Positions 27,981-36,930 of a stretch of 64,000 bases of DNA are shown piece by piece. Positions within the stretch are counted from its first letter, which is position 1. The number at the start of each line of letters is the position of its first letter. The stretch is from Pelagibacterium limicola (GTDB lineage: Bacteria > Pseudomonadota > Alphaproteobacteria > Rhizobiales > Devosiaceae). A program made the translations under genes and the position numbers. The notes below the pieces were generated by a model that worked only from the letters and a program-made list of their open reading frames with translations, made no database searches and had not been told where the DNA came from. The stretch covers positions 86,589-150,588 of the forward strand of contig NZ_JADQDB010000005.1 in NCBI RefSeq assembly GCF_015694405.1, written 5' to 3'.

Positions 27981-29693
27981 ATGCCTGCCAAAATAGCCCG
28001 AACGCTTTATGCCGACATGTACGGTCCGACCACCGGCGACAAGGTGCGCCTGGCCGATACCGAGCTTTTCATTGAGGTTGAGAAGGACTTCACCATCTAC
28101 GGGGAAGAGGTGAAGTTCGGCGGCGGCAAGGTCATCCGCGACGGAATGGGACAATCCCAAGTGACGCGCGCCGATGGCGCCGTCGATACCGTCATCACCA
28201 ATGCGCTGGTGCTTGACCATACCGGCATCTACAAGGCCGACATCGGCCTGAAGGATGGACTGATCGCTGGTATCGGCAAGGCCGGCAATCCAGACACGCA
28301 GCCCGGCGTCAGCATCATCGTGGGGCCCGGAACCGAAGCGATCGCAGGCGAGGGCAAGATCCTGACCGCCGGTGGATTCGATGCTCATATCCACTTCATC
28401 TGCCCACAGCAGATTGAGGAAGCGTTGATGAGCGGGCTCACCACCATGCTCGGCGGCGGCACCGGCCCTGCACATGGAACGCTGGCCACGACCTGCACGC
28501 CCGGCGCCTGGCATATCGGAAAGATGATCCAGAGCTTTGACGCCTTCCCCATGAACATTGCGCTTGCCGGCAAGGGCAATTCCTCCAGGCCCGAAGCGCT
28601 CGTTGAAATGATCCTGGGCGGCGCGGCGGCACTCAAGCTCCACGAAGATTGGGGGACGACACCGGCGGCAATCGACAATTGCCTGTCGGTGGCCGACGAT
28701 TACGACGTTCAGGTGATGATCCACACCGACACGCTCAATGAATCGGGATTCGTCGAGGACACTATCGCCGCCTTCAAGGGCCGCACTATCCACGCCTTCC
28801 ACACCGAAGGCGCCGGGGGCGGCCATGCACCCGATATCATCAAGGTTTGCGGGCTGGAAAACGTCATCCCCTCATCGACCAACCCCACCCGTCCCTATAC
28901 GGTCAACACGCTGGCCGAGCATCTCGACATGCTGATGGTCTGCCACCATCTCGATCCCTCGATCCCCGAAGACGTCGCCTTCGCGGAAAGCCGCATCCGC
29001 AAGGAAACCATCGCTGCCGAAGATATCCTCCACGACATGGGCGCGTTCTCGATCATTTCGTCGGACAGCCAGGCGATGGGGCGGGTCGGCGAGGTGATCA
29101 TCCGCACCTGGCAGACCGCAGACAAAATGAAGCGCCAGCGGGGACGGCTGCCTCAAGAGACAGGCGACAACGACAATTTCCGCGCCAAGCGCTATGTGGC
29201 CAAATATACGATCAACCCCGCCATTGCGCATGGCATTGCCGAGCATATCGGTTCGGTTGAGGTCGGCAAACGTGCCGATCTGGTTCTCTGGAGCCCTGCC
29301 TTTTTTGGCGTGAAACCGGAAATGGTGCTGCTGGGCGGCATGATAGCGGCGGCCCCAATGGGCGATCCCAACGCCTCGATTCCAACGCCGCAGCCCATGC
29401 ACTACCGCCCCATGTTCGGCGCCTACGGCAAGGCGATTGCCAATACCTCCATCACCTTTGTCTCCAAGGCCGCGTTCGAAAGCGGTCTCCAAGAGAGGCT
29501 CGGTGTAGACAAGGGGATGCTCGCGGTCGGCAACACCCGAGGCGGCATCGGGAAAAAAGCGATGATCCACAACAGTGCGACCCCGCAGGTAACGGTCGAT
29601 CCGGAAACCTATGAGGTCCGTGCCGATGGAGAACTCCTCACCTGCGAGCCTGCCGAGGTGCTTCCCATGGCGCAGCGGTACTTCCTGTTCTGA
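27981..29693 (+). CDS. ureC: Urease alpha subunit
   Basis: A 570-residue protein of standard length. The nickel ligands and catalytic residues are in place: [11 protein letters not shown], the carbamylated lysine in [33 protein letters not shown], the flap [13 protein letters not shown] with catalytic His, and the aspartate ligand in [12 protein letters not shown]. It hydrolyses urea to ammonia and carbamate in the cytoplasm. GGAGGAGTTG precedes the ATG. Transcription probably comes from the urt/ureDAB transcript, as no sigma-54 site is seen in 27841-27980. Confidence 0.98.
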   Translation: MPAKIARTLYADMYGPTTGDKVRLADTELFIEVEKDFTIYGEEVKFGGGKVIRDGMGQSQVTRADGAVDTVITNALVLDHTGIYKADIGLKDGLIAGIGKAGNPDTQPGVSIIVGPGTEAIAGEGKILTAGGFDAHIHFICPQQIEEALMSGLTTMLGGGTGPAHGTLATTCTPGAWHIGKMIQSFDAFPMNIALAGKGNSSRPEALVEMILGGAAALKLHEDWGTTPAAIDNCLSVADDYDVQVMIHTDTLNESGFVEDTIAAFKGRTIHAFHTEGAGGGHAPDIIKVCGLENVIPSSTNPTRPYTVNTLAEHLDMLMVCHHLDPSIPEDVAFAESRIRKETIAAEDILHDMGAFSIISSDSQAMGRVGEVIIRTWQTADKMKRQRGRLPQETGDNDNFRAKRYVAKYTINPAIAHGIAEHIGSVEVGKRADLVLWSPAFFGVKPEMVLLGGMIAAAPMGDPNASIPTPQPMHYRPMFGAYGKAIANTSITFVSKAAFESGLQERLGVDKGMLAVGNTRGGIGKKAMIHNSATPQVTVDPETYEVRADGELLTCEPAEVLPMAQRYFLF

Positions 29694-29800
29694 AAGATAT
29701 CGCCATATTGAATTAAATTGCTCCTCCGGTCTTTCCACCACTTGCACTGCGCTATCCGATGTTGAGGGTCCGGTAAAAGCGTCAGCTAGAGGCGAAGCTT

Positions 29801-30454
29801 GTGAGCGATGTCGCGATCTTGGTAATAATTGCCGCAGTGGCGATTGTAGCTTTTCTGGCTATGTCCGACCGAAAACGAGGCAACAAGCCCTTCAAGCAAG
29901 GTTGGACGCCGAGAACCGTATCCCAAAATTTCAATACCGCGTCCGTCATCCGCGACGCGCACGATCAACTGCGTGTTGTCACCAATGCCAAGTTCGAAGT
30001 GTCCAAAGTAATGAACGCTTCGGAATACCGCGTGTTTAGGATTATTGAGAACGAAATTCGCAGACAGTGGCCGCGATATCGGGTCTTTTCTCAGACATCT
30101 CTTGGGGAGATCATCAGATCTCCGGATCCCCAAGCCCATAGTTGTATAAATTCCAAGCGGGTTGATGTCGTGGTAATTTCTCCTTTGGGGACACCTGCAT
30201 TGGTCGCTGAATATCAGGGCGGCGGACACTTTCAGAATAGTGCCGCTGCACGCGACGCCGTAAAGAAAGAGGCATTACGCCGGGCGGGTGTCGCTTATCT
30301 GGAAATACTAGAATCATCTTCGGACACCGACATTATCACCTTGATCCGTCGTGAGATGGTTCAAGAATCTGATGGTTCACGAGCTCAAGCTCCGGCATTT
30401 AGACAGCTGAATTCGCCCCAACCGACATGGAAAGGAGCGACGGCGCGAGAGTAG
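29801..30454 (+). CDS. DUF2726 domain protein, membrane-anchored
   Basis: 217 residues from a GTG start. An N-terminal hydrophobic helix (about 4-22, VAILVIIAAVAIVAFLAM) is followed by a soluble domain resembling DUF2726. Its conserved part, SKRVDVVVISPLGTPALVAEYQGG, has the D...E-x-Q arrangement of PD-(D/E)XK nuclease folds, then KKEALRRAGV. It is visibly more AT-rich than neighbouring genes, suggesting later acquisition. It lies between ureC and azlC without clear linkage to either. Nuclease activity is only a fold-based guess. Confidence 0.72.
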   Translation: MSDVAILVIIAAVAIVAFLAMSDRKRGNKPFKQGWTPRTVSQNFNTASVIRDAHDQLRVVTNAKFEVSKVMNASEYRVFRIIENEIRRQWPRYRVFSQTSLGEIIRSPDPQAHSCINSKRVDVVVISPLGTPALVAEYQGGGHFQNSAAARDAVKKEALRRAGVAYLEILESSSDTDIITLIRREMVQESDGSRAQAPAFRQLNSPQPTWKGATARE

Positions 30455-30531
30455 CAGAATAATTTCAGCTATCGAGAGCGCGAATGACCTGCTAGGTATC
30501 AGACACCGGCAGTTCGATATATCCCATCCCA

Positions 30532-31239
30532 ATGCCCCAATCTTTCCCCCTCGATAGTTTTCGCTCGGGCATGCGATCCAGCCTTGCCGTAACGCTGGGC
30601 TATTTTCCGGTTGGTATCGCTTTTGGCATTGCAGCGGCACGGGCCGGATTTTCGGTTTTTGAGGCCGGGTTCCTCTCGGCCATCATCTATGCCGGATCGA
30701 GCCAGTTTCTGGTGGTAGCCTTGCTCGGTTCCGGCGCACCGCTAGTCGTTACGGCGCTCTCCATTCTGGCGACCAATCTTCGCCACGTGCTCTATGCGCC
30801 CGCCATTCTTGAAAAGGCACGCGACCGGGCCGCGACCCGTTATGCCTGGGGTTGGTCCGGCGGGTTGAGCGACGGCGTGTTCGGGGCCGCAATCGTTGCG
30901 CTCAATAAATCCCGCGAGCATTTCTCCGAGCGCTTCATGTTCGGGCTCGGCCTGGGACCATATTTGTCATGGCTTTTCGGCACCATCGCCGGGGCGCTTT
31001 TTTCAGGCGCGGTGTCAGGCTATCCGGTGGTCGATGCCGCGCTCGGCTTTCTGATGCCCGCCTTGTTTCTTGCCATGCTGCTGGCAATGGTTTCGCGGCG
31101 CACGCTTGGCGTCGTCGCCGTCACCATTCTGGCGGCCATTCCTTTGACGCTGTTTGTCTCGACCACCGTCGGCATTGTTGGCGGCATGGTGGCCGGGGCG
31201 CTTTCCGGCCTTGTTGACTGGAGGAGGCTCGGCAAATGA
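30532..31239 (+). CDS. azlC: AzlC family branched-chain amino acid exporter, large subunit
   Basis: A 235-residue membrane protein with the family's opening LGYFPVGIAFGIAAARAGFSVFEAGFLSAIIYAGSSQF and LATNLRHVLYAPAI. About five or six hydrophobic helices are seen. With AzlD it forms a two-component exporter of branched-chain or other amino acids. It overlaps azlD by ATGA. Its place inside a urease cluster is unusual; the cargo is unknown. Confidence 0.9.
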   Translation: MPQSFPLDSFRSGMRSSLAVTLGYFPVGIAFGIAAARAGFSVFEAGFLSAIIYAGSSQFLVVALLGSGAPLVVTALSILATNLRHVLYAPAILEKARDRAATRYAWGWSGGLSDGVFGAAIVALNKSREHFSERFMFGLGLGPYLSWLFGTIAGALFSGAVSGYPVVDAALGFLMPALFLAMLLAMVSRRTLGVVAVTILAAIPLTLFVSTTVGIVGGMVAGALSGLVDWRRLGK

Positions 31240-31556
31240 ATACCGATCTGCTCATCACCGCCCTGATTGTCGGCATTGGCACCTGGCTGATGCGCTTTCT
31301 GCCCACGCGGATCGATACAAGTGCCATCACGCCGGACGGCCCCGTCAGCCGGTTTCTCGATGCTACCGGCCCGGCGGCCATCGCGGCATTGTGCGTGGCA
31401 TCCTTCTTGCCCATGATGGAAGCAGATTGGAGTGCATTGACGATGCTGGCCGCAGGGGTGGCTGGAACATTTCTGGGCTTCCGCTTGCGCCGGGATATAT
31501 CGCTGGCCTGCGTTTGCGGTGCGGCGGCCTATGGGCTGGCATATTGGCTGGTGTGA
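31236..31556 (+). CDS. azlD: AzlD family transporter, small subunit
   Basis: A 106-residue protein with three to four hydrophobic segments. It shows the AzlD pattern GIGTWLMRFLPTRID, then FLDATGPAAIAALCVASFLP. It is translated from an ATG overlapping the azlC stop, as usual for this pair. Confidence 0.88.
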   Translation: MNTDLLITALIVGIGTWLMRFLPTRIDTSAITPDGPVSRFLDATGPAAIAALCVASFLPMMEADWSALTMLAAGVAGTFLGFRLRRDISLACVCGAAAYGLAYWLV

Positions 31557-31632
31557 CACGCCGCCTTGGACTCGTCATCGAACTGGATTAGGTTTCGTTC
31601 AATCGTCATCCGGTCCTTGAGGAGAAGGTCCC

Positions 31633-32001
31633 GTGAAAAAATTCATTGTAGCGGCAGCGTTGGGCTTGGCCGCCTTTCCAGCGCCAGCCGTCGAAACGTC
31701 GATGCAGCTCGTCCTCACCCTTGAGGGCAACGCGCAACGGGATGTCGTTATCTATCAGTGCCAGGGGATCGATGACTCCTTGACGGTCGAATACGTCAAT
31801 GCCCACCCGATCTTCCTCGCCATTGTGCCGGTCGACGGTGAACGCCTGATTTTCGTCAACGTCATTTCTGCCTCGGGCGCCCGTTATGCCTCCGGCCAAT
31901 ACGTGTGGTGGTCGCGTGGCAACGATGCCCAGCTTTTTGACGAGATGGCCGGCGAGGATGCCGAGCCGGTCTCATGCTTTGCCGACGCCGATACGCCCTG
32001 A
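31633..32001 (+). CDS. MliC-like lysozyme inhibitor / periplasmic protein
   Basis: A 122-residue protein with a signal peptide ([21 protein letters not shown]; no lipobox cysteine seen). The mature part carries the MliC pattern: [28 protein letters not shown], then [21 protein letters not shown] and a late cysteine. MliC proteins inhibit c-type lysozyme in the periplasm. A sigma-54 promoter for ureE begins six bases after the stop codon. Confidence 0.78.
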   Translation: MKKFIVAAALGLAAFPAPAVETSMQLVLTLEGNAQRDVVIYQCQGIDDSLTVEYVNAHPIFLAIVPVDGERLIFVNVISASGARYASGQYVWWSRGNDAQLFDEMAGEDAEPVSCFADADTP

Positions 32002-32006
32002 GGGCA

Positions 32007-32023
32007 CTGGCACGCTTCGTGCA
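32007..32023 (+). promoter_or_regulatory. Sigma-54 promoter of ureEFG
   Basis: CTGGCACGCTTCGTGCA fits the -24/-12 consensus, again with exactly 10 bases between GG and GC. Ten consecutive bases (GGCACGCTTC) are identical to the urtA promoter. It would start transcription near 32034, 27 bases before the ureE ATG. This gives the nickel-insertion genes their own nitrogen-controlled promoter, although they are separated from ureABC by other genes. Confidence 0.8.
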
Positions 32024-32060
32024 TCGGCACAACGGACATTGGATCAGTCGGGGGAAGAAG

Positions 32061-32525
32061 ATGCGTGTGGTAGGACACGATCACAAGGGACATAATCGCG
32101 GAACGCCGTTCGATGTGGCCGTACTCGCCCATGACGAGCGGGTTTTGCGCCGCAAGCTCATAACGCTCCGGAATGGCCATGAGGTTCTCGTGGATCTCCC
32201 CCACACAGTCGCCTTCGAAACCGGCGATGTGCTTGTGCTCGAAGATGGCCGGGTCGTTGAAATCGTCGCCGGTGAAGAGGCCCTTTATGAGGTGAGAGCG
32301 CGCGACGCCCAGCACCTGGCCGAACTCATCTGGCATATCGGCAACCGCCACCTGCCCTGTCAGATCGAAGCGCAAGGCGGCCGCCTTCTGATCGGGCGCG
32401 ACCACGTAATCAGGCAGATGCTGGAAGGCCTGGGCGCCTTTGTTCGCGACGTTATCGAACCCTTCTCTCCGGTCCGGGGCGCCTATAGCGGTGACGGTCA
32501 TCATCATCACCATCATCATGGCTGA
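32061..32525 (+). CDS. ureE: Urease accessory protein UreE (nickel metallochaperone)
   Basis: About 154 residues from the ATG at 32061 ([12 protein letters not shown]). It has the UreE middle region ([17 protein letters not shown]) and ends in a run of seven histidines plus glycine, a typical nickel-binding tail. It delivers Ni2+ to UreG. A frame running back to 31974 overlaps mliC and is not used. The last 8 bases overlap ureF, and the histidine codons carry ureF's start region. Confidence 0.94.
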   Translation: MRVVGHDHKGHNRGTPFDVAVLAHDERVLRRKLITLRNGHEVLVDLPHTVAFETGDVLVLEDGRVVEIVAGEEALYEVRARDAQHLAELIWHIGNRHLPCQIEAQGGRLLIGRDHVIRQMLEGLGAFVRDVIEPFSPVRGAYSGDGHHHHHHHG

Positions 32526-33198
32526 GCACGACCGGCTTTTGCGGCTGTTCACATGGCTTTCGCCGGCCTTTCCCATCGGGGGTTTCGCCTATAGCCAAGG
32601 GCTCGAAACCGCGATTGCAGACGGGCGGATCGCTGACGCGCCAACATTGGTCCATTGGCTCGAAGGCCAGCTTCACCTCGGCTTCATCCGCGCCGATGCC
32701 TATTTTCTTGCCATCGCTGCCCGCGCCGTGAGCAGCGTTGACGCGCAAGCTTTCGCCGAAACTGCAGAGCTGGCGCTTGCACTTCAGGTTACCGCCGAAC
32801 GCCATCTCGAAACATGCGAACAGGCGCGTTCGTTTCTTTTCGCTGCCGCAGCCTGGCCGGTAGAAACACCCCCCTGGCTTGATGCCGCGCTGTCCAAGCC
32901 GGTTGCGCTGCCCATCGCCTTTGGCGCGCTGGTGTCTGCGCATGGGATCGGGACACGCGCCGCAGTGCTCGGATTCATCAATGCCGCGATCGGCCAGCAG
33001 ATATCCGTTGCCGTCCGGCTCGTCCCGCTCGGCCAGACCCAGGGGCTCGCCGTCCAGGCGCAGCTGGAACCGAGGGTTACAGCACTTGCCGATGACGCTG
33101 CCGTCGCGAGTCTCGAGGATATTGGCGGTATCGCCTACGGCTCCGATATTGCCGGGATGCGGCATGAAGATCTCAACGTAAGGATATTCCGCTCATGA
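32518..33198 (+). CDS. ureF: Urease accessory protein UreF
   Basis: About 226 residues from the ATG at 32518 ([30 protein letters not shown], the hallmark start of UreF). The C-terminal helices end [18 protein letters not shown] as in the family. It bridges UreD and UreG in the urease activation complex. Its start lies inside the 3' end of ureE and its stop overlaps ureG by ATGA. Confidence 0.95.
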   Translation: MAEHDRLLRLFTWLSPAFPIGGFAYSQGLETAIADGRIADAPTLVHWLEGQLHLGFIRADAYFLAIAARAVSSVDAQAFAETAELALALQVTAERHLETCEQARSFLFAAAAWPVETPPWLDAALSKPVALPIAFGALVSAHGIGTRAAVLGFINAAIGQQISVAVRLVPLGQTQGLAVQAQLEPRVTALADDAAVASLEDIGGIAYGSDIAGMRHEDLNVRIFRS

Positions 33199-33827
33199 GC
33201 ACATCCAATGGTCCGCTTCGCGTCGGCATCGGTGGTCCGGTCGGCTCGGGCAAGACAACCCTCACCGAAAAGCTGTGCAAGGCCTTACGCGAGCAGTATT
33301 CGATCGGCGTCGTCACCAACGATATCTATACAAAGGAAGACGCGCTGATGCTGGCGCGGCTTCAGGCGCTGCCTGAGGAGCGTATCGTGGGGGTGGAAAC
33401 CGGCGGCTGCCCGCACACCGCGATCCGGGAGGATGCATCCATCAATCTGCGTGCCATCGCCGAGCTCGGTAGCCGCATCCCCGATCTCGATATCGTTTTC
33501 ATCGAATCTGGCGGGGACAATCTGGCCGCGACCTTCTCGCCCGACCTTGCGGACCTGACGCTCTATGTCATCTCGGTCTGCCAGGGCGAGGAAATCCCGC
33601 GTAAGGGCGGCCCGGGTATCACGCGCTCAGACCTTCTCGTCATCAACAAGGCCGACCTCGCGCCTTATGTCGAAGTCGATCTCGATGTGATGAATACCGA
33701 CGCCGCACGGATGCGGGGGGGCAAACCCCACGTTTTCACCGACCTCAAGCGTTCCAAGGGCGTCGAGGAGATCGTCGCCTTTCTCGAAAAACATGGCGGG
33801 CTCGCACGGCGGAAAACCGTGGCCTGA
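33195..33827 (+). CDS. ureG: Urease accessory GTPase UreG
   Basis: A 210-residue SIMIBI GTPase: P-loop [25 protein letters not shown], the metal site motif [15 protein letters not shown] (Cys-Pro-His), [15 protein letters not shown] and NKADLAPYV. It binds nickel and uses GTP hydrolysis for insertion. It is the last gene of the urease locus. Confidence 0.97.
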   Translation: MSTSNGPLRVGIGGPVGSGKTTLTEKLCKALREQYSIGVVTNDIYTKEDALMLARLQALPEERIVGVETGGCPHTAIREDASINLRAIAELGSRIPDLDIVFIESGGDNLAATFSPDLADLTLYVISVCQGEEIPRKGGPGITRSDLLVINKADLAPYVEVDLDVMNTDAARMRGGKPHVFTDLKRSKGVEEIVAFLEKHGGLARRKTVA

Positions 33828-33877
33828 TTCCGGCAACGTTTGAGCCCCGTTTCGGCTTCTGCTATCGTTTGTCCATT

Positions 33878-34339
33878 ATGGCCGAACCGATCCAAATGCG
33901 CAGAGACCTGTCGGCGGATTTTCCGGAGCCGTCCTGGCCCGAGGGCGTAGTGCCGGTGCTGTTTTCCGAAACGATGGCTCCAGAACTCCATACGCTTCTG
34001 ACGGCTGCCTATTGCAAGGGCGAAGGCGACGTGTCCGATTTTGAAACGTGGTGGCATGCGACCCGTACGGATCCCGAATACGACGCTGAGTTGATGCTGG
34101 TCGCGCAAGGGCCGAATGGCGCACTGGTTGGTCTCGCCCATTGCTGGAACTCGGCATTTCTCAAGGATTTCGCCGTCCTACCCGGCTGGCGCCGGCAGGG
34201 GATTGGCGAGGCTCTTCTCTTGCGGTCTTTTGAAGCCTGCCGCAATCGCTACCGTACGGCGATCGATCTCAAGGTTAAGCCGGATAACCTCGCGGCCATC
34301 CGGCTTTACAGGCGCGTAGGTTTTGTGCCGCTCGACTGA
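33878..34339 (+). CDS. GNAT family N-acetyltransferase
   Basis: About 153 residues. The acetyl-CoA motif A is FAVLPGWRRQGIGEALLLRSFEAC, followed by LKVKPDNLAAIRLYRRVGF (motif B). The ATG at 33878 is preferred to a TTG three codons earlier. The acceptor is unknown. It lies 50 bases after ureG and may receive read-through, but nothing ties it to urease. Confidence 0.85.
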   Translation: MAEPIQMRRDLSADFPEPSWPEGVVPVLFSETMAPELHTLLTAAYCKGEGDVSDFETWWHATRTDPEYDAELMLVAQGPNGALVGLAHCWNSAFLKDFAVLPGWRRQGIGEALLLRSFEACRNRYRTAIDLKVKPDNLAAIRLYRRVGFVPLD

Positions 34340-34343
34340 GCGC

Positions 34344-34625
34344 TCAGCAGGCGGCAAATCGAGTGCACCCATCCACAGAGGGTTCCTGGGGCCGTTGGGC
34401 TTTCCCTTTTGGCCATAGCGCCCTCTCGTCGTCGGGCCGGGCGCCGCCCAAGTTGTAGATGCTGACCAAGGCTTCTTCCCGGGCGGCTTGGGCGGCGACA
34501 GTCGCCAGATCGGCGTCGGTCAGTCCGAGATCTTCTTGAAGTCGCGGGTCGAGTTTTCCAAGTGTGCGAAGCGTATGGCGGTAACGCCGCCATTGGCGGA
34601 ATGCGGCAAGCGCTGCATAGAGCAT
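34344..34625 (-). CDS. DUF1127 domain protein
   Basis: About 93 residues; the N-terminal part (YAALAAFRQWRRYRHTLRTLGKLDPRLQEDLGLTDADL) is the DUF1127/YjiS domain, here with an extended C-terminus of about 45 residues. The ATG at 34625 fits the family start. Short DUF1127 proteins affect RNA turnover and phosphate or stress physiology in Agrobacterium and Rhodobacter; this longer one is uncharacterised. It is divergent from mmcB across about 265 bases where no gene is seen. Confidence 0.8.
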   Translation of the reverse strand: MLYAALAAFRQWRRYRHTLRTLGKLDPRLQEDLGLTDADLATVAAQAAREEALVSIYNLGGARPDDERALWPKGKAQRPQEPSVDGCTRFAAC

Positions 34626-34891
34626 TGTGGTAATCCTTTTCTTGCGGAGCAGCATGGCGTCTCAAAGACAGCCATTTCTGCAATACGTTTCCGGATCGTT
34701 TGAGAAGAGCTACGGTCCGGATGAACAAGAATTGCGCATATCCAAGGGGCTGCGCTACGGAAACAAACGCAATATTCTTTTCAGGAATGAAAAACATTCG
34801 CCGCGCGACAGACCGCTTCAACCGCGATCACAGGCGTCCCGGCTCAGGTCACGTATTTGCAGGCAAGCGCCTGCGAGCGTAAACTGGCGTA

Positions 34892-35362
34892 ATGAGCCAG
34901 TACGATTCCAACGAGCCACTACTTGTCGATGGCCGCCAGTCGCCCACGGCCCTGGGTGTGCAGCGCGGCGTGATGCGGTTCTTGCGCTCGGTCCACGATA
35001 TGGCGTGCTACGCCGAAGTGCCGCTCGTCAACGGGCGACGGGCAGACGTTCTCGCGGTCGGCGCTAGGGGAGAAATCTGGATTGTCGAGATCAAGTCGAG
35101 CCTCATCGACTACCGCGTCGATGCCAAATGGCCGAACTACAAGGATTTCTGCGACCGCTTCTTTTTCTGCAAGCCGCCTGAACTCGACCCCGGGATATTC
35201 CCATTTGAGGAGGGGCTGATGGTCGCGGACGGGCATGGCGGGGACATTTTACGCCCCGCCCCCCTCGATACGCTTGCCCCTGCCCGCCGCAAGGCAATGA
35301 TGCTCAAGCTGGCCCGGCTGGGGGCCGACCGGGTCCATACGCTCATGGACCCCGGTCTCTAA
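34892..35362 (+). CDS. mmcB: MmcB family DNA repair protein
   Basis: 156 residues. The conserved block YAEVPLVNGRRADVLAVGARGEIWIVEIKSS gives the E...D...E-x-K core of PD-(D/E)XK enzymes, and the family tail ARRKAMMLKLARLGADR is present. In Caulobacter MmcB is SOS-linked and contributes to mitomycin C survival. It is convergent with the META gene (5-base gap). Confidence 0.88.
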   Translation: MSQYDSNEPLLVDGRQSPTALGVQRGVMRFLRSVHDMACYAEVPLVNGRRADVLAVGARGEIWIVEIKSSLIDYRVDAKWPNYKDFCDRFFFCKPPELDPGIFPFEEGLMVADGHGGDILRPAPLDTLAPARRKAMMLKLARLGADRVHTLMDPGL

Positions 35363-35367
35363 GGCGC

Positions 35368-35784
35368 TTATTGCGCCGAAAGAGTGGCCAGTTCCCTGTC
35401 GTCCGCATCGAGCAGCGTCAGGGTTCCGTCTTCGAGCACGTACCGGGTCGCCGCGCTGAGCGCTTCAAAGAAGGCGCGCTCTTGTTCCATTGCCGGATCG
35501 TCGCAAGCCATCATGGTCGAAAAGACCTCCGTGATCGCGATCCCGCTTTGGCCTGTCAGGGCCAGCGAGCCGCCATAGACATTGCATCCGCCTTCGCCAC
35601 CCACTGCGCCTTCGTCGATGTTGAGCGTTGTCGTCACCCCATCGCTCACCGCCGAGTCGCCCAAGGCGACAAGGCGCCAACTGGTACCATCGAGAGAGCC
35701 GCCCTGCCCCCCGGCAAACGCCGTGGCCCCCAAGGCAAGTGCCGCAAATACCGAAATCGTCAAAATGCCCATGCGATACGCCAT
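35368..35784 (-). CDS. META domain (HslJ-like) secreted protein
   Basis: 138 residues with a signal peptide (LTISVFAALALGATAFAGG). A META domain follows: LDGTSWRLVALGD, GGCNVYGGSLAL, then STMMACDDPAMEQERAFFEAL and LTLLDADDRELATL. HslJ relatives are outer-membrane or periplasmic proteins linked to heat or novobiocin resistance. No lipobox is seen. Two copies of CTGAACCCGC (35814-35823 and 35841-35850) lie just upstream. Confidence 0.82.
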   Translation of the reverse strand: MAYRMGILTISVFAALALGATAFAGGQGGSLDGTSWRLVALGDSAVSDGVTTTLNIDEGAVGGEGGCNVYGGSLALTGQSGIAITEVFSTMMACDDPAMEQERAFFEALSAATRYVLEDGTLTLLDADDRELATLSAQ

Positions 35785-36024
35785 CTCAATGTCCTTTCAT
35801 GAAATTTGAAATGCTGAACCCGCCTTTTAGTGCTCGCCCCCTGAACCCGCGCTGAATACTGTTGGTTCCCCCACCTTCCTGAAGACATGAATTGCGACGC
35901 TTCCAGCCAGGCAGCCGAATGCCATGCGCCACGCCGGGCGCCACCTTGATCGCCACGTCCGATTTCCGTTGAACGGGCGTCACGCTCTCTGGCAAAAGGG
36001 GTTCTGGTATCTGGAGGAAGCTGA

Positions 36025-36930
36025 ATGATCGTCGTTTACGGGTCCATCAATATCGACGTTGTCGGACACGCGCCCACGCTCATGCGACCGGGCGAAACGG
36101 TCATGGGTACGACGCTCGAATTTGCGCCGGGAGGCAAGGGAGCCAATCAGGCACTCGCGGCGTGCCGTGCCGGCGGCGAGGTGAGGATGGTCGGCTGCGT
36201 GGGGCAGGATGATTTTGCCAACCGAGCCCTTGCGCTGTTGAGCGAAGCGGAAATCGACCTTTCCTTCGTCCGCGTCATGGACCGGCATACCGGCACGGCG
36301 CTGATCGTCGTCGACGATGCGGGCGAGAACATGATCACCGTGCTCCCGGGTGCCAATTCGCGCCTCACCTGCACTGCGCTCGAACAGGCCGGGCTCCAGT
36401 CCGGCGACTGGCTGCTCCTTCAGCTTGAAACGCCGCTCGACGGCGTGCTCGCGGCAGCCCGTTATGCGCGCCGACAAGGAGCAAGGACAGTGCTTAACCT
36501 TGCTCCCTTCATGGCTTTCCCGGCACCACTGCTCGACGAGATCGATATTCTCGTCGTCAACGAAACCGAACTCGAAGGCGTGCTCGACATGCTCGGCGCC
36601 CCGGCTCTTGACCGCGGATCGTCCGTTCGCTGGCTGGCCGAACGGCTGGATGTCACCGTGGTCGCAACCCTCGGCGCGGAGGGCGCCCTGGCTGTGTCGG
36701 AAAGCGAAGCGATTCACGTGCCCGCGATCAAAATAACCCCCCTCGACACCGTGGGAGCGGGCGATACTTTTGTGGGTTATCTCGCGGCCGGACTTGCTGG
36801 CGGACTTGATATCAGGTCTTCGCTCAATCGCGCTTCGGCCGCAGCCGGCCTTGCCTGCCTCAAATCGGGGGCACAGAATTCCATCCCTGAACATTTCGAG
36901 GTGGACGACTGGCTGGCCCGATTGGCATGA
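36025..36930 (+). CDS. rbsK: Ribokinase / PfkB family sugar kinase
   Basis: 301 residues. The opening YGSINIDVV and GGKGANQALAACRAGG (PfkB signature 1) are followed by NLAPFMAFP, VNETELEG, ATLGAEGAL and the catalytic DTVGAGDTFVGYLA. These fit ribokinase better than fructokinase. The preferred sugar cannot be fixed, and no ribose transporter lies nearby. The stop overlaps the next gene by ATGA. The 240 bases upstream are non-coding. Confidence 0.88.
   Translation: MIVVYGSINIDVVGHAPTLMRPGETVMGTTLEFAPGGKGANQALAACRAGGEVRMVGCVGQDDFANRALALLSEAEIDLSFVRVMDRHTGTALIVVDDAGENMITVLPGANSRLTCTALEQAGLQSGDWLLLQLETPLDGVLAAARYARRQGARTVLNLAPFMAFPAPLLDEIDILVVNETELEGVLDMLGAPALDRGSSVRWLAERLDVTVVATLGAEGALAVSESEAIHVPAIKITPLDTVGAGDTFVGYLAAGLAGGLDIRSSLNRASAAAGLACLKSGAQNSIPEHFEVDDWLARLA

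Noticed and set aside
35785-36024. A small gene between the META protein and ribokinase
   Set aside because: Short frames only, with no ribosome-binding site or similarity; treated as a divergent control region.
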